Positions 8,569 to 18,526 of a stretch of DNA of 64,000 nt are shown here, in pieces. The stretch comes from Bacteroidota bacterium. GTDB taxonomy: Bacteria; Bacteroidota; Bacteroidia; Chitinophagales; Saprospiraceae. A program made the translations under genes and the position numbers. The notes beneath the pieces are model-generated. The model was not told where the DNA came from. It did no database searches and saw only the letters and a program-made list of their open reading frames with translations. Location of the stretch: positions 28,730-92,729 of the forward strand of contig JANSWP010000017.1 in assembly GCA_024743405.1 (NCBI GenBank), in the 5' to 3' direction. Numbering within the stretch: position 1 is the first letter of the stretch; every line of letters starts with the position of its first letter.

Positions 8569-8876
8569 AAAATTAAATTGGTTTTATTTTTAAAAATTTT
8601 GGCAAATATAATAAAAGAAATAGGCTAATGAATGATACAATTAAGGGTGGTGGGAATTCCTTTTGTGTGTTCTGAAGAGGAGTCTAATTACACGGTAAAT
8701 TAAGTAGATTGCCTTTTTGAAAAAGGTGATATATTTAGTTTAGAGTGTACTAATTTTGAAACATTAAATTGGTAATTGATGTATTATTTTTGCCAAAAAT
8801 AAACCCAAATATTCAAAGGCGAATAAATTGATTAATTTGGGAAAAAACCACATAAAAACAGTAAAGAAATCACCAA
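8569..8876. other. divergent intergenic region with two candidate promoters
   Basis: This 308-bp region separates divergent genes and has no ORF. A minus-strand TATATTTG lies at 8603-8610, about 35 bp before the dipeptidase ATG. A plus-strand TATTTTTG lies at 8785-8792 before the 8877 gene. Neither has a TTTG at the ideal spacing; the nearest plus-strand one, at 8754-8758, is too far. A small hairpin CCTTTT/AAAAGG sits at 8712-8726. Confidence 0.4.
8603..8610 (-). promoter_or_regulatory. candidate -7 element for the dipeptidase gene
   Basis: The minus strand reads TATATTTG, matching TAnnTTTG, 34 bp before the ATG at 8568. No clear TTTG lies about 20 bp upstream, so this is only half a promoter signal. 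Confidence 0.4.
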
Positions 8877-9815
8877 ATGAGTAAAATAATTTTTCACATA
8901 ATTATCATCTCTATATTCTTGAGTTCGTCAAATCTATCTAGTCAATCGGATACTTCTTATCGACATATTTCTGCTATTGTAACCCTCGATTCTTTTGTGG
9001 TCACGGCAACTCGAAAAGGATTTAACGTTGATGATTTTATTCGAATCATGAGAGAAGATGAGTCATTTTATAATGCATTTCAGAATTTGCGAATGATGAC
9101 TTATCAATTTGACAACCATATTAAAATGCATAATAAAAAAGGTAAAATAAAGGGGGCTCATGAAGGGAAACATCAACAATATGCAGAAGGAAATTGTCGA
9201 ACGATGGAAACATTAAAGGAAAATATTACTGGAAATTATTATAAAAAAAAGCGCAAGCATAAATATTATACCGGGCAACTATTGGAGCATTTCTTTTTTA
9301 CAAAAGGAAAGCAGTGCTACTCATATTCAAAAGAAAATTGGGACGAAAACCAAAGTGGTATGGAAAGACATATTAATGAGTTAAAAAAACTCATTTTTAG
9401 CCCAGGCGACAAGGCTAATGTTCCATTTATCGGGGCCAAAACTGCCATCTTTGAGCCAGACATGATGCCTTATTACAATTATTCAATTAGCTCAAAGAGC
9501 TATCGAGGGGACAAAGAATGTTATGTTTTTACAGTTAAATTAAAACCACAATTTGAATCAAAAAAAGAAGGGAAAACTGTTATTAAATTTTTAGAAACTT
9601 ATTTTGAGAAAAAAACTTTTCAAGTTATTGCCAGAGATTATCGATTAAGCCACAAAAGCATGATCTATGATTTTGATGTGACTATGTCAATTAAGCTAAA
9701 AACGGTTAAGAATAAGTATGTACCTGAATTCATAGAATATGATGGTAGATGGGACATTCCTGCCAAAGCACCAGAAATTGGAGTATTCAACTTAAAATTT
9801 CATGATTTTGAATAA
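8877..9815 (+). CDS. secreted protein of unknown function
   Basis: A 312-aa protein with a hydrophobic signal segment (FHIIIISIFLSSSNLSSQS, residues 5-23). A motif LDSFVVTATRKGFNVDDFI follows; its VVTATR looks like a TonB-box-type string, but there is no receptor plug or barrel. The remainder is basic in the middle (KKKRKHKYYTG) and beta-rich towards the end, finishing GVFNLKFHDFE. I do not recognise a characterised family. The sequence has the look of a periplasmic or outer-membrane-associated Bacteroidota protein. It is flanked by its own intergenic regions. Confidence 0.65.
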   Translation: MSKIIFHIIIISIFLSSSNLSSQSDTSYRHISAIVTLDSFVVTATRKGFNVDDFIRIMREDESFYNAFQNLRMMTYQFDNHIKMHNKKGKIKGAHEGKHQQYAEGNCRTMETLKENITGNYYKKKRKHKYYTGQLLEHFFFTKGKQCYSYSKENWDENQSGMERHINELKKLIFSPGDKANVPFIGAKTAIFEPDMMPYYNYSISSKSYRGDKECYVFTVKLKPQFESKKEGKTVIKFLETYFEKKTFQVIARDYRLSHKSMIYDFDVTMSIKLKTVKNKYVPEFIEYDGRWDIPAKAPEIGVFNLKFHDFE

Positions 9816-9847
9816 AAACTTGCCTCTAAATCTTGCACAAAAGAATA

Positions 9848-9873
9848 GCGTGATAGAAACTATTCTATCACGC
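9848..9873 (-). terminator. terminator of glnS
   Basis: A perfect 11-bp stem, GCGTGATAGAA (9848-9858) with TTCTATCACGC (9863-9873), has a 4-nt loop. On the minus strand it is followed by TATTCTTTT. A smaller hairpin, GTTGGT/ACCAAC (9888-9906), precedes it just past the glnS stop. The stem may also serve the convergent plus-strand gene, although no plus-strand T-run follows. Confidence 0.75.
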
Positions 9874-9911
9874 CATTTCATTAAGGAGTTGGTAAAAATA
9901 ACCAACCTCTG

Positions 9912-11597
9912 CTAATTATTTTTTTTCTGAACCTTCGCCCAGGTATCTTTTAAAGTCACCGTCCGATTAAAAACCAAATGCTCATCATTAGAATCTTCAT
10001 CCAAACAGTAATAACCCATTCTCATAAATTGAAAACGGTCACCAGGTTTTGCATTTTTCAGACTAGGTTCTACGAAGGCATTATCATTTATGACTAGTGA
10101 GTCGCTGTTAAAGAACTCCAAAAAGTCTTTGCCTTCATGACCAAGCGGTGACGGTTCTGTAAACAAGCGGTCATACTCTCTAACTTCTACTTTTACAGCA
10201 TGATCTATAGATACCCAATGCAAAACACCTTTGGATTTCACACCAGAAGTATCTGAACCAGACTTACTATCTTCATAATAAGTACAATGAACCTCAGTTA
10301 CTTCACCAGTACTTTCATCTTTTACGAAACCATCACAATGAACAATATAGGCTCCTTTTAATCGGACATTTTTACCAGGTCCCAATCGGAAAAACTTCCG
10401 AGGTGGATCTTCCATAAAGTCCTTCTTTTCAATATAAATCTCTCTGCTAAAAGGCAGGATCCGACTACCTTGACTTTCATCCTCAGGATTATTGATCAAA
10501 GTTAAATCTTCCGTTTTCCCTTCCGGATAGTTTGTAATCACCACTTTCAATGGATCTAAAACCCCCATTACACGTGGCGCAGTTTTGTTTAGTTCTTGGC
10601 GAACTGCATATTCTAATTTGTTGATTTCAATCAAGTTATCACGTTTCGCTAAACCAGTATCTCGACAGAAATTACGAATAGCGGCTGGAGGATATCCTCG
10701 CCGACGCATACCTGAAAGCGTAGGCATTCGGGGATCATTCCATCCATTTACAAAATGTTCATTGACTAATTTAGGTAAACGGCGCTTACTCGTAATCATG
10801 TATTCTACATTCATTCGAGCAAATTCAATTTGGCGAGAAGGAAAAATTTCCAATTTCTCAATCAACCAATCATACAAATCTCGGTGATGACGAAACTCCA
10901 GAGAACACAAAGAGTGCGTTATATTCTCAATAGAATCTGATTGTCCATGAGCAAAATCATATAATGGATAGATACACCAATCATCTCCAGTTCGGTGATG
11001 TGTTTCGTGTTTGATACGATACAAAACAGGATCACGAAGCAACAAATTTGGGTGCGCCATATCAATTTTAGCTCTCAAAACTCTTGTGCCATCTGGAAAT
11101 TCTCCATTTTTCATCCCTTCAAAAAGGCGCAAATTTTCTTCAATTTGTCGATCTCTGTATGGACTGTTTTGCCCAGGAACACCAATATCACCCTTCATTT
11201 TGCCAATTTCCTCGGCCGATGAATCTTCCACATAAGCCAACCCTTTCTTGATCAAATCAATCGCAAATTGGTATAATTGAGGAAAATAATCAGATGCATA
11301 CAATGGCTCTCCATCCCATTCATAACCCAACCACTCAATATCTTCTTTAATAGAATCAACAAACTCTGTTTCCTCTGTCGTTGGGTTTGTATCATCAAAT
11401 CGAAGATTCGTTTTACCTCCGTATTTCTGGGAAATACCGAAATTCACCCAAAGCGCTTTAGCGTGACCAATGTGCAAATATCCATTTGGTTCAGGAGGAA
11501 AACGAGTTAGAATAGCTCCATTGTGTTTTCCACTTGCAATATCTTCTTCTACAATTTGCTCTATAAAATTGAGCGATTCTTTTGATTCGGTACTCAT
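9912..11597 (-). CDS. glnS: glutamine--tRNA ligase
   Basis: A 561-aa class I aminoacyl-tRNA synthetase. The ATP-binding HIGH motif is at residues 42-45 within RFPPEPNGYLHIGHAKAL, the GlnRS-type context. The KMSKS counterpart is MITSKRRLPKLV. The C-terminal anticodon-binding beta-barrels are complete. It charges tRNA-Gln directly. Transcription probably continues from argS through the small lipoprotein gene (33-bp gap) into this gene. There is no sign of truncation. Confidence 0.97.
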   Translation of the reverse strand: MSTESKESLNFIEQIVEEDIASGKHNGAILTRFPPEPNGYLHIGHAKALWVNFGISQKYGGKTNLRFDDTNPTTEETEFVDSIKEDIEWLGYEWDGEPLYASDYFPQLYQFAIDLIKKGLAYVEDSSAEEIGKMKGDIGVPGQNSPYRDRQIEENLRLFEGMKNGEFPDGTRVLRAKIDMAHPNLLLRDPVLYRIKHETHHRTGDDWCIYPLYDFAHGQSDSIENITHSLCSLEFRHHRDLYDWLIEKLEIFPSRQIEFARMNVEYMITSKRRLPKLVNEHFVNGWNDPRMPTLSGMRRRGYPPAAIRNFCRDTGLAKRDNLIEINKLEYAVRQELNKTAPRVMGVLDPLKVVITNYPEGKTEDLTLINNPEDESQGSRILPFSREIYIEKKDFMEDPPRKFFRLGPGKNVRLKGAYIVHCDGFVKDESTGEVTEVHCTYYEDSKSGSDTSGVKSKGVLHWVSIDHAVKVEVREYDRLFTEPSPLGHEGKDFLEFFNSDSLVINDNAFVEPSLKNAKPGDRFQFMRMGYYCLDEDSNDEHLVFNRTVTLKDTWAKVQKKNN

Positions 11598-11630
11598 TAT
11601 AGTTGTTTATGATTTATTGTGTTTTCTTGA

Positions 11631-12299
11631 TTAATCATTTAATGATTTTCTTTTCTTCTTTAATGCTCGCTTCTGACGTTTCATTTGAGCCTGGATTTCA
11701 AATTCTTTTAGAGAATTATCTATACTCCTAACTGCCTTATTAAAATCATTTGCTCCAGCATTAAAGACGCGTCCACTATAAGGGAAAGGGCGTTCTAGCT
11801 GGACAAAATTTTGATTTTTTATTACAATTGATTTTACCCCTTTACTGGCACCAGGCACTGATTTTTGGTCGTTTGCTTCGGATAAAGGATCTTGAGTCAA
11901 ACCATACTCTGCTAGAAACCAATTAGATCCAGAGAAATCTGAATTTGAGGCTTTTGTAAGATCTGCGTTCATTAGGGATCCAAAATTATTATTCTTTATT
12001 TCTTCTGATTTATCCGCATAGAAAAAGTAAACTGGACAGTAATCAAAATGTTTCACAAATGCTTGAGTAATCAATTCATTTTGATTCTTTTGATATGCTT
12101 TAGCTTCTTTTGCTTTTTCATTCAAACCTGCTTTTTTCATTGCTGACACCTTCTTTTCTCCAGTTTGTAATCGAACCAATAAGGCTCCATTTTTCATAGT
12201 TTCAATATTACTCCATGCCCTTTCTTGTCGTGCATAATAAGATTTACAACTACTGGCAAAGACCAAAAAGGTCAACAGTGCAAAAAATAAAGATTTCAT
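11631..12299 (-). CDS. lipoprotein of unknown function
   Basis: A 222-aa protein with a signal peptide and lipobox (LVFASSC, C18), so it should be a lipoprotein. The mature part starts with aromatic and basic residues. It contains a conserved-looking core ending in PFPYSGRVFNAGANDFNKAV. The tail is strongly basic (KRQKRALKKKRKSLND) and may touch nucleic acid or anionic lipid. I do not recognise the family. It sits 55 bp after argS and 33 bp before glnS on the same strand, so it is likely co-transcribed with the two synthetases, an odd partner for them. Confidence 0.7.
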   Translation of the reverse strand: MKSLFFALLTFLVFASSCKSYYARQERAWSNIETMKNGALLVRLQTGEKKVSAMKKAGLNEKAKEAKAYQKNQNELITQAFVKHFDYCPVYFFYADKSEEIKNNNFGSLMNADLTKASNSDFSGSNWFLAEYGLTQDPLSEANDQKSVPGASKGVKSIVIKNQNFVQLERPFPYSGRVFNAGANDFNKAVRSIDNSLKEFEIQAQMKRQKRALKKKRKSLND

Positions 12300-12354
12300 A
12301 TGTTTTAGTTTTAGCTTTATTATATAAGTTCCGATTTAGTTTCCTAAACTAACT

Positions 12355-14199
12355 TTACATCCTTTCTGGCATTTCAATTCCAAGCAAAGACATAGCTGCT
12401 TTCAAAACTCTCCCAACCATTTTCGCCAATTTCAATCTGAATGCTTTAGCCTCTTCTGATTCGGCTTTTAAAATTGAATGATCATGATAAAATTTATGAA
12501 AAGTCTTAGCTATATTGTAACAATAATTTGCAATCGAAGAAGGGTCATAATCTTCTGCTGCTGATTTCACCAATGCTGGATATTGATATATTTGATTCAA
12601 TAAATCCTTTTCCAACGATTCGTAATCTTTGTATAATTTAGATTTCTCCAAATCTGCTTTCCCGGCGGCTTTCCTCAAAATAGACTGTATTCTAACATAT
12701 GCGTTTTGGACATAAGGTCCTGTTTGTCCTTGTAAATCCACAGACTCTTTTGGATTAAAAGTCATTCTTTTCTTAGGGTGTACTTTGATAATGAAAAACT
12801 TCAAAGCCGCTAATCCTATATTTCTAATGATTTCCTCTTGCTCTTCCTTCGACATTTCATGCAATTCCCCTCTTTCCTTGGCATTTTGTCTTGACTCTTC
12901 AATGACTTCTGCAATCAAATCATCTGCATCCACAACCGTTCCCTCTCTCGTTTTCATGCGTCCAGTTGGTAAATCAACCATCCCATATGCTAAATGATAC
13001 AATCCATCCGCGTAAGGTTCGCCAAGTTTCTTCAAAATCTCAAAAACGCCTTGAAAATGACTAATTTGTTCGTCCCCTACCACATAAACCATCTTTTCGG
13101 TACCGTAATCATTCCATCTTAATTGTGCCGTTCCCAAATCTTGGGAAGTATAAGTTGACGTTCCATCACTTTTAATAACAGTTTTTCTTCCTAACCCTTT
13201 CGTTTCCAAATCGATAAAAACGCGCTTATCCTCTTTTGTCAGAATTCCCTTTTCTAATCCCTTTTCGATAATCTCTTTACCTAATAAATAAGTATCTGAC
13301 TCGAAATATAATTTATCAAAATCAACACCCAGTTTTGCATATGTTTTATCAAAACCTTCTAAAACCCAACTATTCATTGTTTTCCACAATTCCAAAGTAT
13401 CAGGGTCATTATTTTCCCATTTTAGGAGCATTTCTTTCGCCTCTTTTCCTAATTCACTGTACTCGTTGAAATAGTCATTCTTGTAACCTTTGAAAAATGC
13501 TTCTTTTTCTTGCCCTTCTTTTTTCTTTTCATTGTAGACCTCAATTGCTTTTTCCGTTTGCTGCCAACTCAAATATTCTTCTTCATATTTTTTAGTGAAC
13601 ATGACATAATAATCACCAACCATTCTATCTCCCTTAATCCCTGAATTTTCCGGCGTTGCACCATTAGCAAACTTTTTCCAAGACAACATCGATTTACAAA
13701 TTGCAATACCTCTATTGTTTACAATTTGCGTCTTAATCACCTCGTAACCAGCAGCTTGTAGGATTTTCGAACAAGACCATCCCAATAATATATTTCTAAT
13801 ATGCCCTAGGTGTAATGGTTTGTTGGTATTAGGCGATGAAAATTCAACCATTACTTTTTTTCCATTAGATGGATGGATTCCAAAATCAGGATCCACTGTA
13901 GCAGCATTTAAAAATTCACTCCAAAATTCACTGCCAATAGATAAGTTCAAAAAACCTTTTATGACATTAAAGTCTGAAATTTCAGCCACATGCTCAACGA
14001 TATGTTTCCCCAAATCTTCGGCAATCGCCTCTGGTTTCTTGCGAGCTATCTTGGAAAATGGAAAAACAACCACCGTATAATCACCTTCAAATTCTTTGCG
14101 TGTCACATTCATTGATACCTGTTTAGAATCAATGTCAGCACCATACACTGCTTTCACCGCATTTATAACTCCCTCTTGAATGACCGAAATAATATTCAT
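12355..14199 (-). CDS. argS: arginine--tRNA ligase
   Basis: A 614-aa class I synthetase. An N-terminal Arg-tRNA synthetase domain (residues 1-90) precedes the catalytic core, with VEFSSPNTNKPLHLGH carrying the HIGH-type motif (HLGH, 130-133). The KMSK-equivalent loop is GRMKTREGT. The C-terminal DALR anticodon-binding domain follows QGQTGPYVQNAYVRI and ends in LLGIEMPERM. Length and ends are normal. It is the first gene of a probable argS-lipoprotein-glnS transcript. Confidence 0.97.
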   Translation of the reverse strand: MNIISVIQEGVINAVKAVYGADIDSKQVSMNVTRKEFEGDYTVVVFPFSKIARKKPEAIAEDLGKHIVEHVAEISDFNVIKGFLNLSIGSEFWSEFLNAATVDPDFGIHPSNGKKVMVEFSSPNTNKPLHLGHIRNILLGWSCSKILQAAGYEVIKTQIVNNRGIAICKSMLSWKKFANGATPENSGIKGDRMVGDYYVMFTKKYEEEYLSWQQTEKAIEVYNEKKKEGQEKEAFFKGYKNDYFNEYSELGKEAKEMLLKWENNDPDTLELWKTMNSWVLEGFDKTYAKLGVDFDKLYFESDTYLLGKEIIEKGLEKGILTKEDKRVFIDLETKGLGRKTVIKSDGTSTYTSQDLGTAQLRWNDYGTEKMVYVVGDEQISHFQGVFEILKKLGEPYADGLYHLAYGMVDLPTGRMKTREGTVVDADDLIAEVIEESRQNAKERGELHEMSKEEQEEIIRNIGLAALKFFIIKVHPKKRMTFNPKESVDLQGQTGPYVQNAYVRIQSILRKAAGKADLEKSKLYKDYESLEKDLLNQIYQYPALVKSAAEDYDPSSIANYCYNIAKTFHKFYHDHSILKAESEEAKAFRLKLAKMVGRVLKAAMSLLGIEMPERM

Positions 14200-14582
14200 T
14201 GTGTTACTGAAAGGTGATTAGAGAGTTGTCGATGGGCAAAGACTTCAATTAATTAAGCATAAAGGCTTAACACCAATAACAATTCACTACTCACTATTTA
14301 AAAAGTTGGCAAATTTATGATTTTTGCCAAATATCTAATTGTTCGAAGCAACAATAATAAGGAAGGAAAAAGTTTCAATTGTGGAAAAAGAAAGGAGATG
14401 CCCTTTGGATTAAACAATTACAATTAAAAAAATTCTCATAACATAAGCACATTTTGCTAATTTCCAAACTAAAAAAAGTCCAAAATTCAATTGCTCAATA
14501 TGGAATAACCATCGAACAATTTGAACTTTGAACTTATGTTTTTAATAAAATGTATTTGAGCGTTTCTAAGAAAAATTTAATA
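14200..14582. other. intergenic region upstream of argS
   Basis: This 383-bp AT-rich region lies between argS and the stop of the T9SS protein gene, both on the minus strand. It holds a minus-strand TAAATTTG at 14310-14317, a possible -7 element that would give a leader of about 105 nt for argS. I see no ORF, strong hairpin or known repeat in the remainder. Confidence 0.4.
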
Positions 14583-16985
14583 TTACTGTTTAATGAGCTT
14601 AATCCCCTGCCCTAGTTTATTTCCTTGCTGAATTTGTGCATAATAAATACCCTTAACAAAATCAGCTCCTAACTCCACTTTTCCTTTATTTTCTTTCAAC
14701 TCAATCGTTTGGATATGTTGTCCCAGCGTGTTAAATATGACTAACTGAGCATCAATATTCAGATCTTTCAACTCATAAAATATATTGAAATTTGAAGTAG
14801 ATGGATTTGGTTGAGCAGTCAAACTAAAAGATTCCGTATCAATATTATTCAAGCCCGTAGGATTTGCATCCCAGACTTGGAAATAATCGACTAAGCCCTC
14901 CGAAATATCATTAAAGTCAAAATCAACTAATTCAAAAATAATTTGCATTTGGTCAGTCGCCTCTATCGTATCTAAAATATTAATTTGAGACTGTTTCCAA
15001 GCAGAAGGCTCAAGTAAAGATTCAAATTTGATCTCATCAACGACGACTATATCACTACCATTTGAGAGTTTTACGGCTATTTTATCATTACCTGGTCCCA
15101 AATTATTTGGATCACCAATGACATTAAAAAACCAGGTATAATAACTTAACCAAGGTTCATTCATATCAGTAATATCAAAAACTGGAGAAGTCAGACGGGT
15201 TCCAGCTCCGATTAAAAAACCATTTTGAAAATCTGCTGTATTCCCTGTTACATAACAACCTTCTCCAAGATCTTCAGGTACATCATTCCCTGGTTGTAAA
15301 ACAATATTTGTAGGTCCAACCTCTACAGATGCTTCGACCGGAATCCCCAACTCAAAAGCACCTTGAGAGAAATTTGCGGTGCCATCAACTACCCAACCCA
15401 AATCTAAAGCAAAAACGTCTTCAATTCCTTTCTCTATTTCGATAGTAGTACCATTATTAATTTCATTTATTACAATGTCTTTCACTTGTGCTGTTTTATA
15501 ACCCCATTTTCCAACCCAAATAGTATAAGTCTCTGAGTAAAATGGTGTTAAAATAAAATCTCCATTCGAATCCGTCAAAAAATCATCTTCGTAACCAACC
15601 GTGCTTATTTGGATCTTAACATCCTCTATTGGCTCTCCTGTATCTGCATCAATCACTTTCCCATTAAAAGTAAAAGCAGGCTGTGGAAATAAAACGAAAT
15701 CCTGAATCGTAACCATATCATTTTCAAGAACAACGGTAGCTGTTGTCGGGTCATAACCATGCTTCGTCACCAGAACCTCATAGGTTCCAGCAGTTGCCAA
15801 TCCAGTTGCATAATCACCTGTTGTACTCGTTCTTTCTACTGGTAATTCACCAATGATATCTACTTTAGCATCTAATATTGGCGTACCGGAAACTCCATCT
15901 GTTACAGATCCTTCCAACCAGCAGGCACGGACATAATTAGGTTCTAAAACAAACAGCCCATCTTCAATATCAGAGACTAAAATCAATCCGGAAGGTAAAA
16001 AAGGATAAGCTCCCCATGCTCCAGAAAATCCTGTAGAAGCTGGAATAAAGGTGTCAAAATTTCCAACCTCAACCAAGTTCTCCGGTCTAGATCCATCGAC
16101 AATCAATACGCCATCCGTATAATATGAAATAATCAAATAATCATTAAACACATGAACATTATGAGGAACCACACCATCTCCAAGTGTTTCATAAGGTCTA
16201 AATTGATCTAATTCTTTAATATCACTTAAATCTGAAATATCATAGGATGCAACTGGTGCATTTCCTGTTTCATCAGTAGTAAACAGAATAGAACCATCAT
16301 CAGAAGGCCAAGCATTATGGGATACTTGAGCAGGTGTTGCATTGGAAGCTAAAAGTTGAGGCATATTTTTGTCAGATACATCATAAATGGAAAAAATCCC
16401 ATTATTAATTTCGGAACTATATGCCAAATTATCTCTAACATAAACATCATGAGAATAAGTAGATGACCCTCGACCTGCAAAAATAGGATTACCTGGATCT
16501 GAGAAAACATCTACAAAAATTAACCCTCCATTATTCAAATTACAGCCAGTCAAGTAAGCATAACCAATTTCATCAATAAAAATATTGTGACAGGTGCTTA
16601 ATGTACCCAATCCTGGTATGTTAGGTGTCCAATTAAAGGCAGAAACGGTTCCCGGTAGATTTGAAAGATCAATAACAGATAAACCATTACCATCTTCATT
16701 AATCACATAGGCAAACTCCCCCCAAGTTTTAATATCACGCCATCCAGAAATAATTCCAGGAATAAAATCACTTACTACAGGGTTAGCAGGGTCTTCCAAA
16801 TTCACTATTGAAACTCCATCATCTCGTCCAACAATGGCATATTCAGTGCCATCTGGAGCTACATATCCCCATACATCGCTTATGGTGATGGGAAATTGAA
16901 CTTGCGAAACATAAGAAACGTTAAGCTGTGCATTTGTTGTAAAAAAACTAAAAAGAAGTACAAAAAGTGTTAGGTGATTTTTCAT
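14583..16985 (-). CDS. choice-of-anchor B family secreted protein with T9SS C-terminal sorting domain
   Basis: An 800-aa secreted protein with signal peptide MKNHLTLFVLLFSFFTTNA. Residues 20-350 consist of beta-propeller-like repeats of the LVIVD / choice-of-anchor B type (SIVNLEDPANPV, SVIDLSNLPG, SIYDVSDKNMP, VPHNVHVFNDYLIISYYTDG). Two carboxypeptidase-regulatory-like modules follow (GTPILDAKVDIIG and GEPIEDVKIQIS), then a jelly-roll-like region. The type A sorting domain begins with SLTAQPNPSTSNFNI and ends GIKLIKQ. It should be exported by Sec, then by the type IX system to the surface or medium. A binding or display role is likely; no catalytic motif is visible. Confidence 0.88.
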   Translation of the reverse strand: MKNHLTLFVLLFSFFTTNAQLNVSYVSQVQFPITISDVWGYVAPDGTEYAIVGRDDGVSIVNLEDPANPVVSDFIPGIISGWRDIKTWGEFAYVINEDGNGLSVIDLSNLPGTVSAFNWTPNIPGLGTLSTCHNIFIDEIGYAYLTGCNLNNGGLIFVDVFSDPGNPIFAGRGSSTYSHDVYVRDNLAYSSEINNGIFSIYDVSDKNMPQLLASNATPAQVSHNAWPSDDGSILFTTDETGNAPVASYDISDLSDIKELDQFRPYETLGDGVVPHNVHVFNDYLIISYYTDGVLIVDGSRPENLVEVGNFDTFIPASTGFSGAWGAYPFLPSGLILVSDIEDGLFVLEPNYVRACWLEGSVTDGVSGTPILDAKVDIIGELPVERTSTTGDYATGLATAGTYEVLVTKHGYDPTTATVVLENDMVTIQDFVLFPQPAFTFNGKVIDADTGEPIEDVKIQISTVGYEDDFLTDSNGDFILTPFYSETYTIWVGKWGYKTAQVKDIVINEINNGTTIEIEKGIEDVFALDLGWVVDGTANFSQGAFELGIPVEASVEVGPTNIVLQPGNDVPEDLGEGCYVTGNTADFQNGFLIGAGTRLTSPVFDITDMNEPWLSYYTWFFNVIGDPNNLGPGNDKIAVKLSNGSDIVVVDEIKFESLLEPSAWKQSQINILDTIEATDQMQIIFELVDFDFNDISEGLVDYFQVWDANPTGLNNIDTESFSLTAQPNPSTSNFNIFYELKDLNIDAQLVIFNTLGQHIQTIELKENKGKVELGADFVKGIYYAQIQQGNKLGQGIKLIKQ

Positions 16986-17226
16986 AAAATAATTTTGTAT
17001 TTAGGTGTTAAATCCGAAAAGTCCGACTGTCATGTTAAACAGGATTAGACTAATCGTCCAATAAATAGAGAAAAGAATTTATTCCTTTATAGAAATAGTC
17101 AACTTGAGCTCGGATTAGTTGCGTGAACTTAAGAGTTTATACCTTATTGAAATAAAAGTGACTACCAATGCTATTATTTTTTTGATGAATGTCATAAGCA
17201 ACTTACATTCACCAAAAATTAAATTA

Positions 17227-18405
17227 ATGACCAAAATCATATTAAAATCAAAAAAGGATCTACCCGTCAAGCGATTTCACCCTTGGGTATTTTCAGGAGC
17301 TGTTCATGAAATTGTAGGTGAGGTGAAAGATGGGGATGTTGTAGAAGTATACAGTAAGGGTGGAGCCTATTTGGCTACTGGTCATTACCAAGATGCTAGT
17401 ATAAAGGTTCGTTTATTTTCTAGGCAAAAAGAACTGCCGACTATAGATTTTTGGATCAAAAAAATCCAAACAGCTTTAGCCTATCGAAAGCAAATACAAT
17501 TACCCAATCAAGACCTTACCAATTGTTTTCGATTGATCCATGCTACTGGAGACGGTTTGCCTGGACTAATAATCGATATGTATGGAAAAACGGCAGTTTT
17601 ACAATGTCATTCGATTGGAATGCATTTAGAAAGTCCAAAAATAGTTGCTGCCTTAAAGGAAGTTTTCGGAGAAGAATTAGAAGCTATTTACGATAAAAGT
17701 GTTGAATCCTTGCCTTCAGATTATGCATCAAATATTGAAAATCAATACTTATTTGGAAAGTCAAGTGATGATTTGGTTTTAGAAAATGGCTTAAAATTTA
17801 AAATTGACTGGGAAAAAGGGCAAAAAACGGGCTTTTTTCTAGATCAAAGAGATAACCGCCAATTGCTCTCCAAATTCGTAAAAGGTAAATCTGTCTTAAA
17901 TACTTTTTGTTATACAGGTGGTTTTTCTGTATATGCCTTAAACGCTGGTGCGAGTTTGGTTCATTCAGTTGATCTATCCAAAAATGCAATAGATTTAGCC
18001 AATCAAAATGTAGCGTTGAATGGTTTTCAAAAGGAAAAACATAAAGCTTCTGCGATAGATGTTTTGAAATTTTTGCAAGAAAATAAAACCGTTTATGATG
18101 TAATGGTTGTAGACCCTCCAGCGTATGCTAAAAATCCTAAGAAAAGACATAATGCTATTCAAGGATACAAAAGGTTGAATGCATTAGCTATGAAAAAGAT
18201 TGCGAAAGGCGGGATTTTATTTACCTTTTCCTGTTCTAAAGTGGTTGATAAAACATTGTTTTACAATACTATTGTTGCCGCTGCTATAGAAGCAAAAAGA
18301 CAAGTTAAAGTAATGTATCATCTAACCCAACCTGCAGACCATCCAGTGAATCTATTTCATGAACAAGGAGCTTATTTAAAAGGGTTAGTTTTGTATGTAG
18401 AATAA
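17227..18405 (+). CDS. class I SAM-dependent rRNA methyltransferase, RlmI-like
   Basis: A 392-aa enzyme similar to 23S rRNA (cytosine-C5) methyltransferase RlmI. An N-terminal PUA-type domain starts at MTKIILKSKKDLPVKRF, followed by the RlmI linker and a Rossmann methyltransferase domain. That domain has VLNTFCYTGGFSVYAL (SAM motif I), VDPPAYAKNPK (motif IV) and FSCSK with the likely catalytic cysteine. I chose the ATG at 17227 because it begins the PUA domain and gives the family's usual length. The open frame extends upstream to a TTG at 17119, but that adds 36 residues with no conservation. It is a stand-alone gene ending before a strong terminator. Confidence 0.88.
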   Translation: MTKIILKSKKDLPVKRFHPWVFSGAVHEIVGEVKDGDVVEVYSKGGAYLATGHYQDASIKVRLFSRQKELPTIDFWIKKIQTALAYRKQIQLPNQDLTNCFRLIHATGDGLPGLIIDMYGKTAVLQCHSIGMHLESPKIVAALKEVFGEELEAIYDKSVESLPSDYASNIENQYLFGKSSDDLVLENGLKFKIDWEKGQKTGFFLDQRDNRQLLSKFVKGKSVLNTFCYTGGFSVYALNAGASLVHSVDLSKNAIDLANQNVALNGFQKEKHKASAIDVLKFLQENKTVYDVMVVDPPAYAKNPKKRHNAIQGYKRLNALAMKKIAKGGILFTFSCSKVVDKTLFYNTIVAAAIEAKRQVKVMYHLTQPADHPVNLFHEQGAYLKGLVLYVE

Positions 18406-18471
18406 ATCCTGCGGTATTATAAAATAATAACTTCTCTATTTTAGGTAACCTCTTTTCCTATTTGAGGAGAC

Positions 18472-18504
18472 AAAAAAAGGGATACCAATTGGCATCCCTT
18501 TTTT
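18472..18504. terminator. bidirectional terminator between the methyltransferase gene and queA
   Basis: A near-perfect hairpin, AAAAAAGGGATACC paired with GGCATCCCTTTTTT, has T-rich tails in both orientations. It lies between the stops of two convergent genes. Confidence 0.85.
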
Positions 18505-18526
18505 ATATGGTTGAAAACATTTTTTC

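Noticed and set aside
17119..17226. Upstream TTG extension of the RlmI-like methyltransferase
   Set aside because: It adds 36 residues without conservation, while the ATG at 17227 starts exactly at the PUA-type domain.
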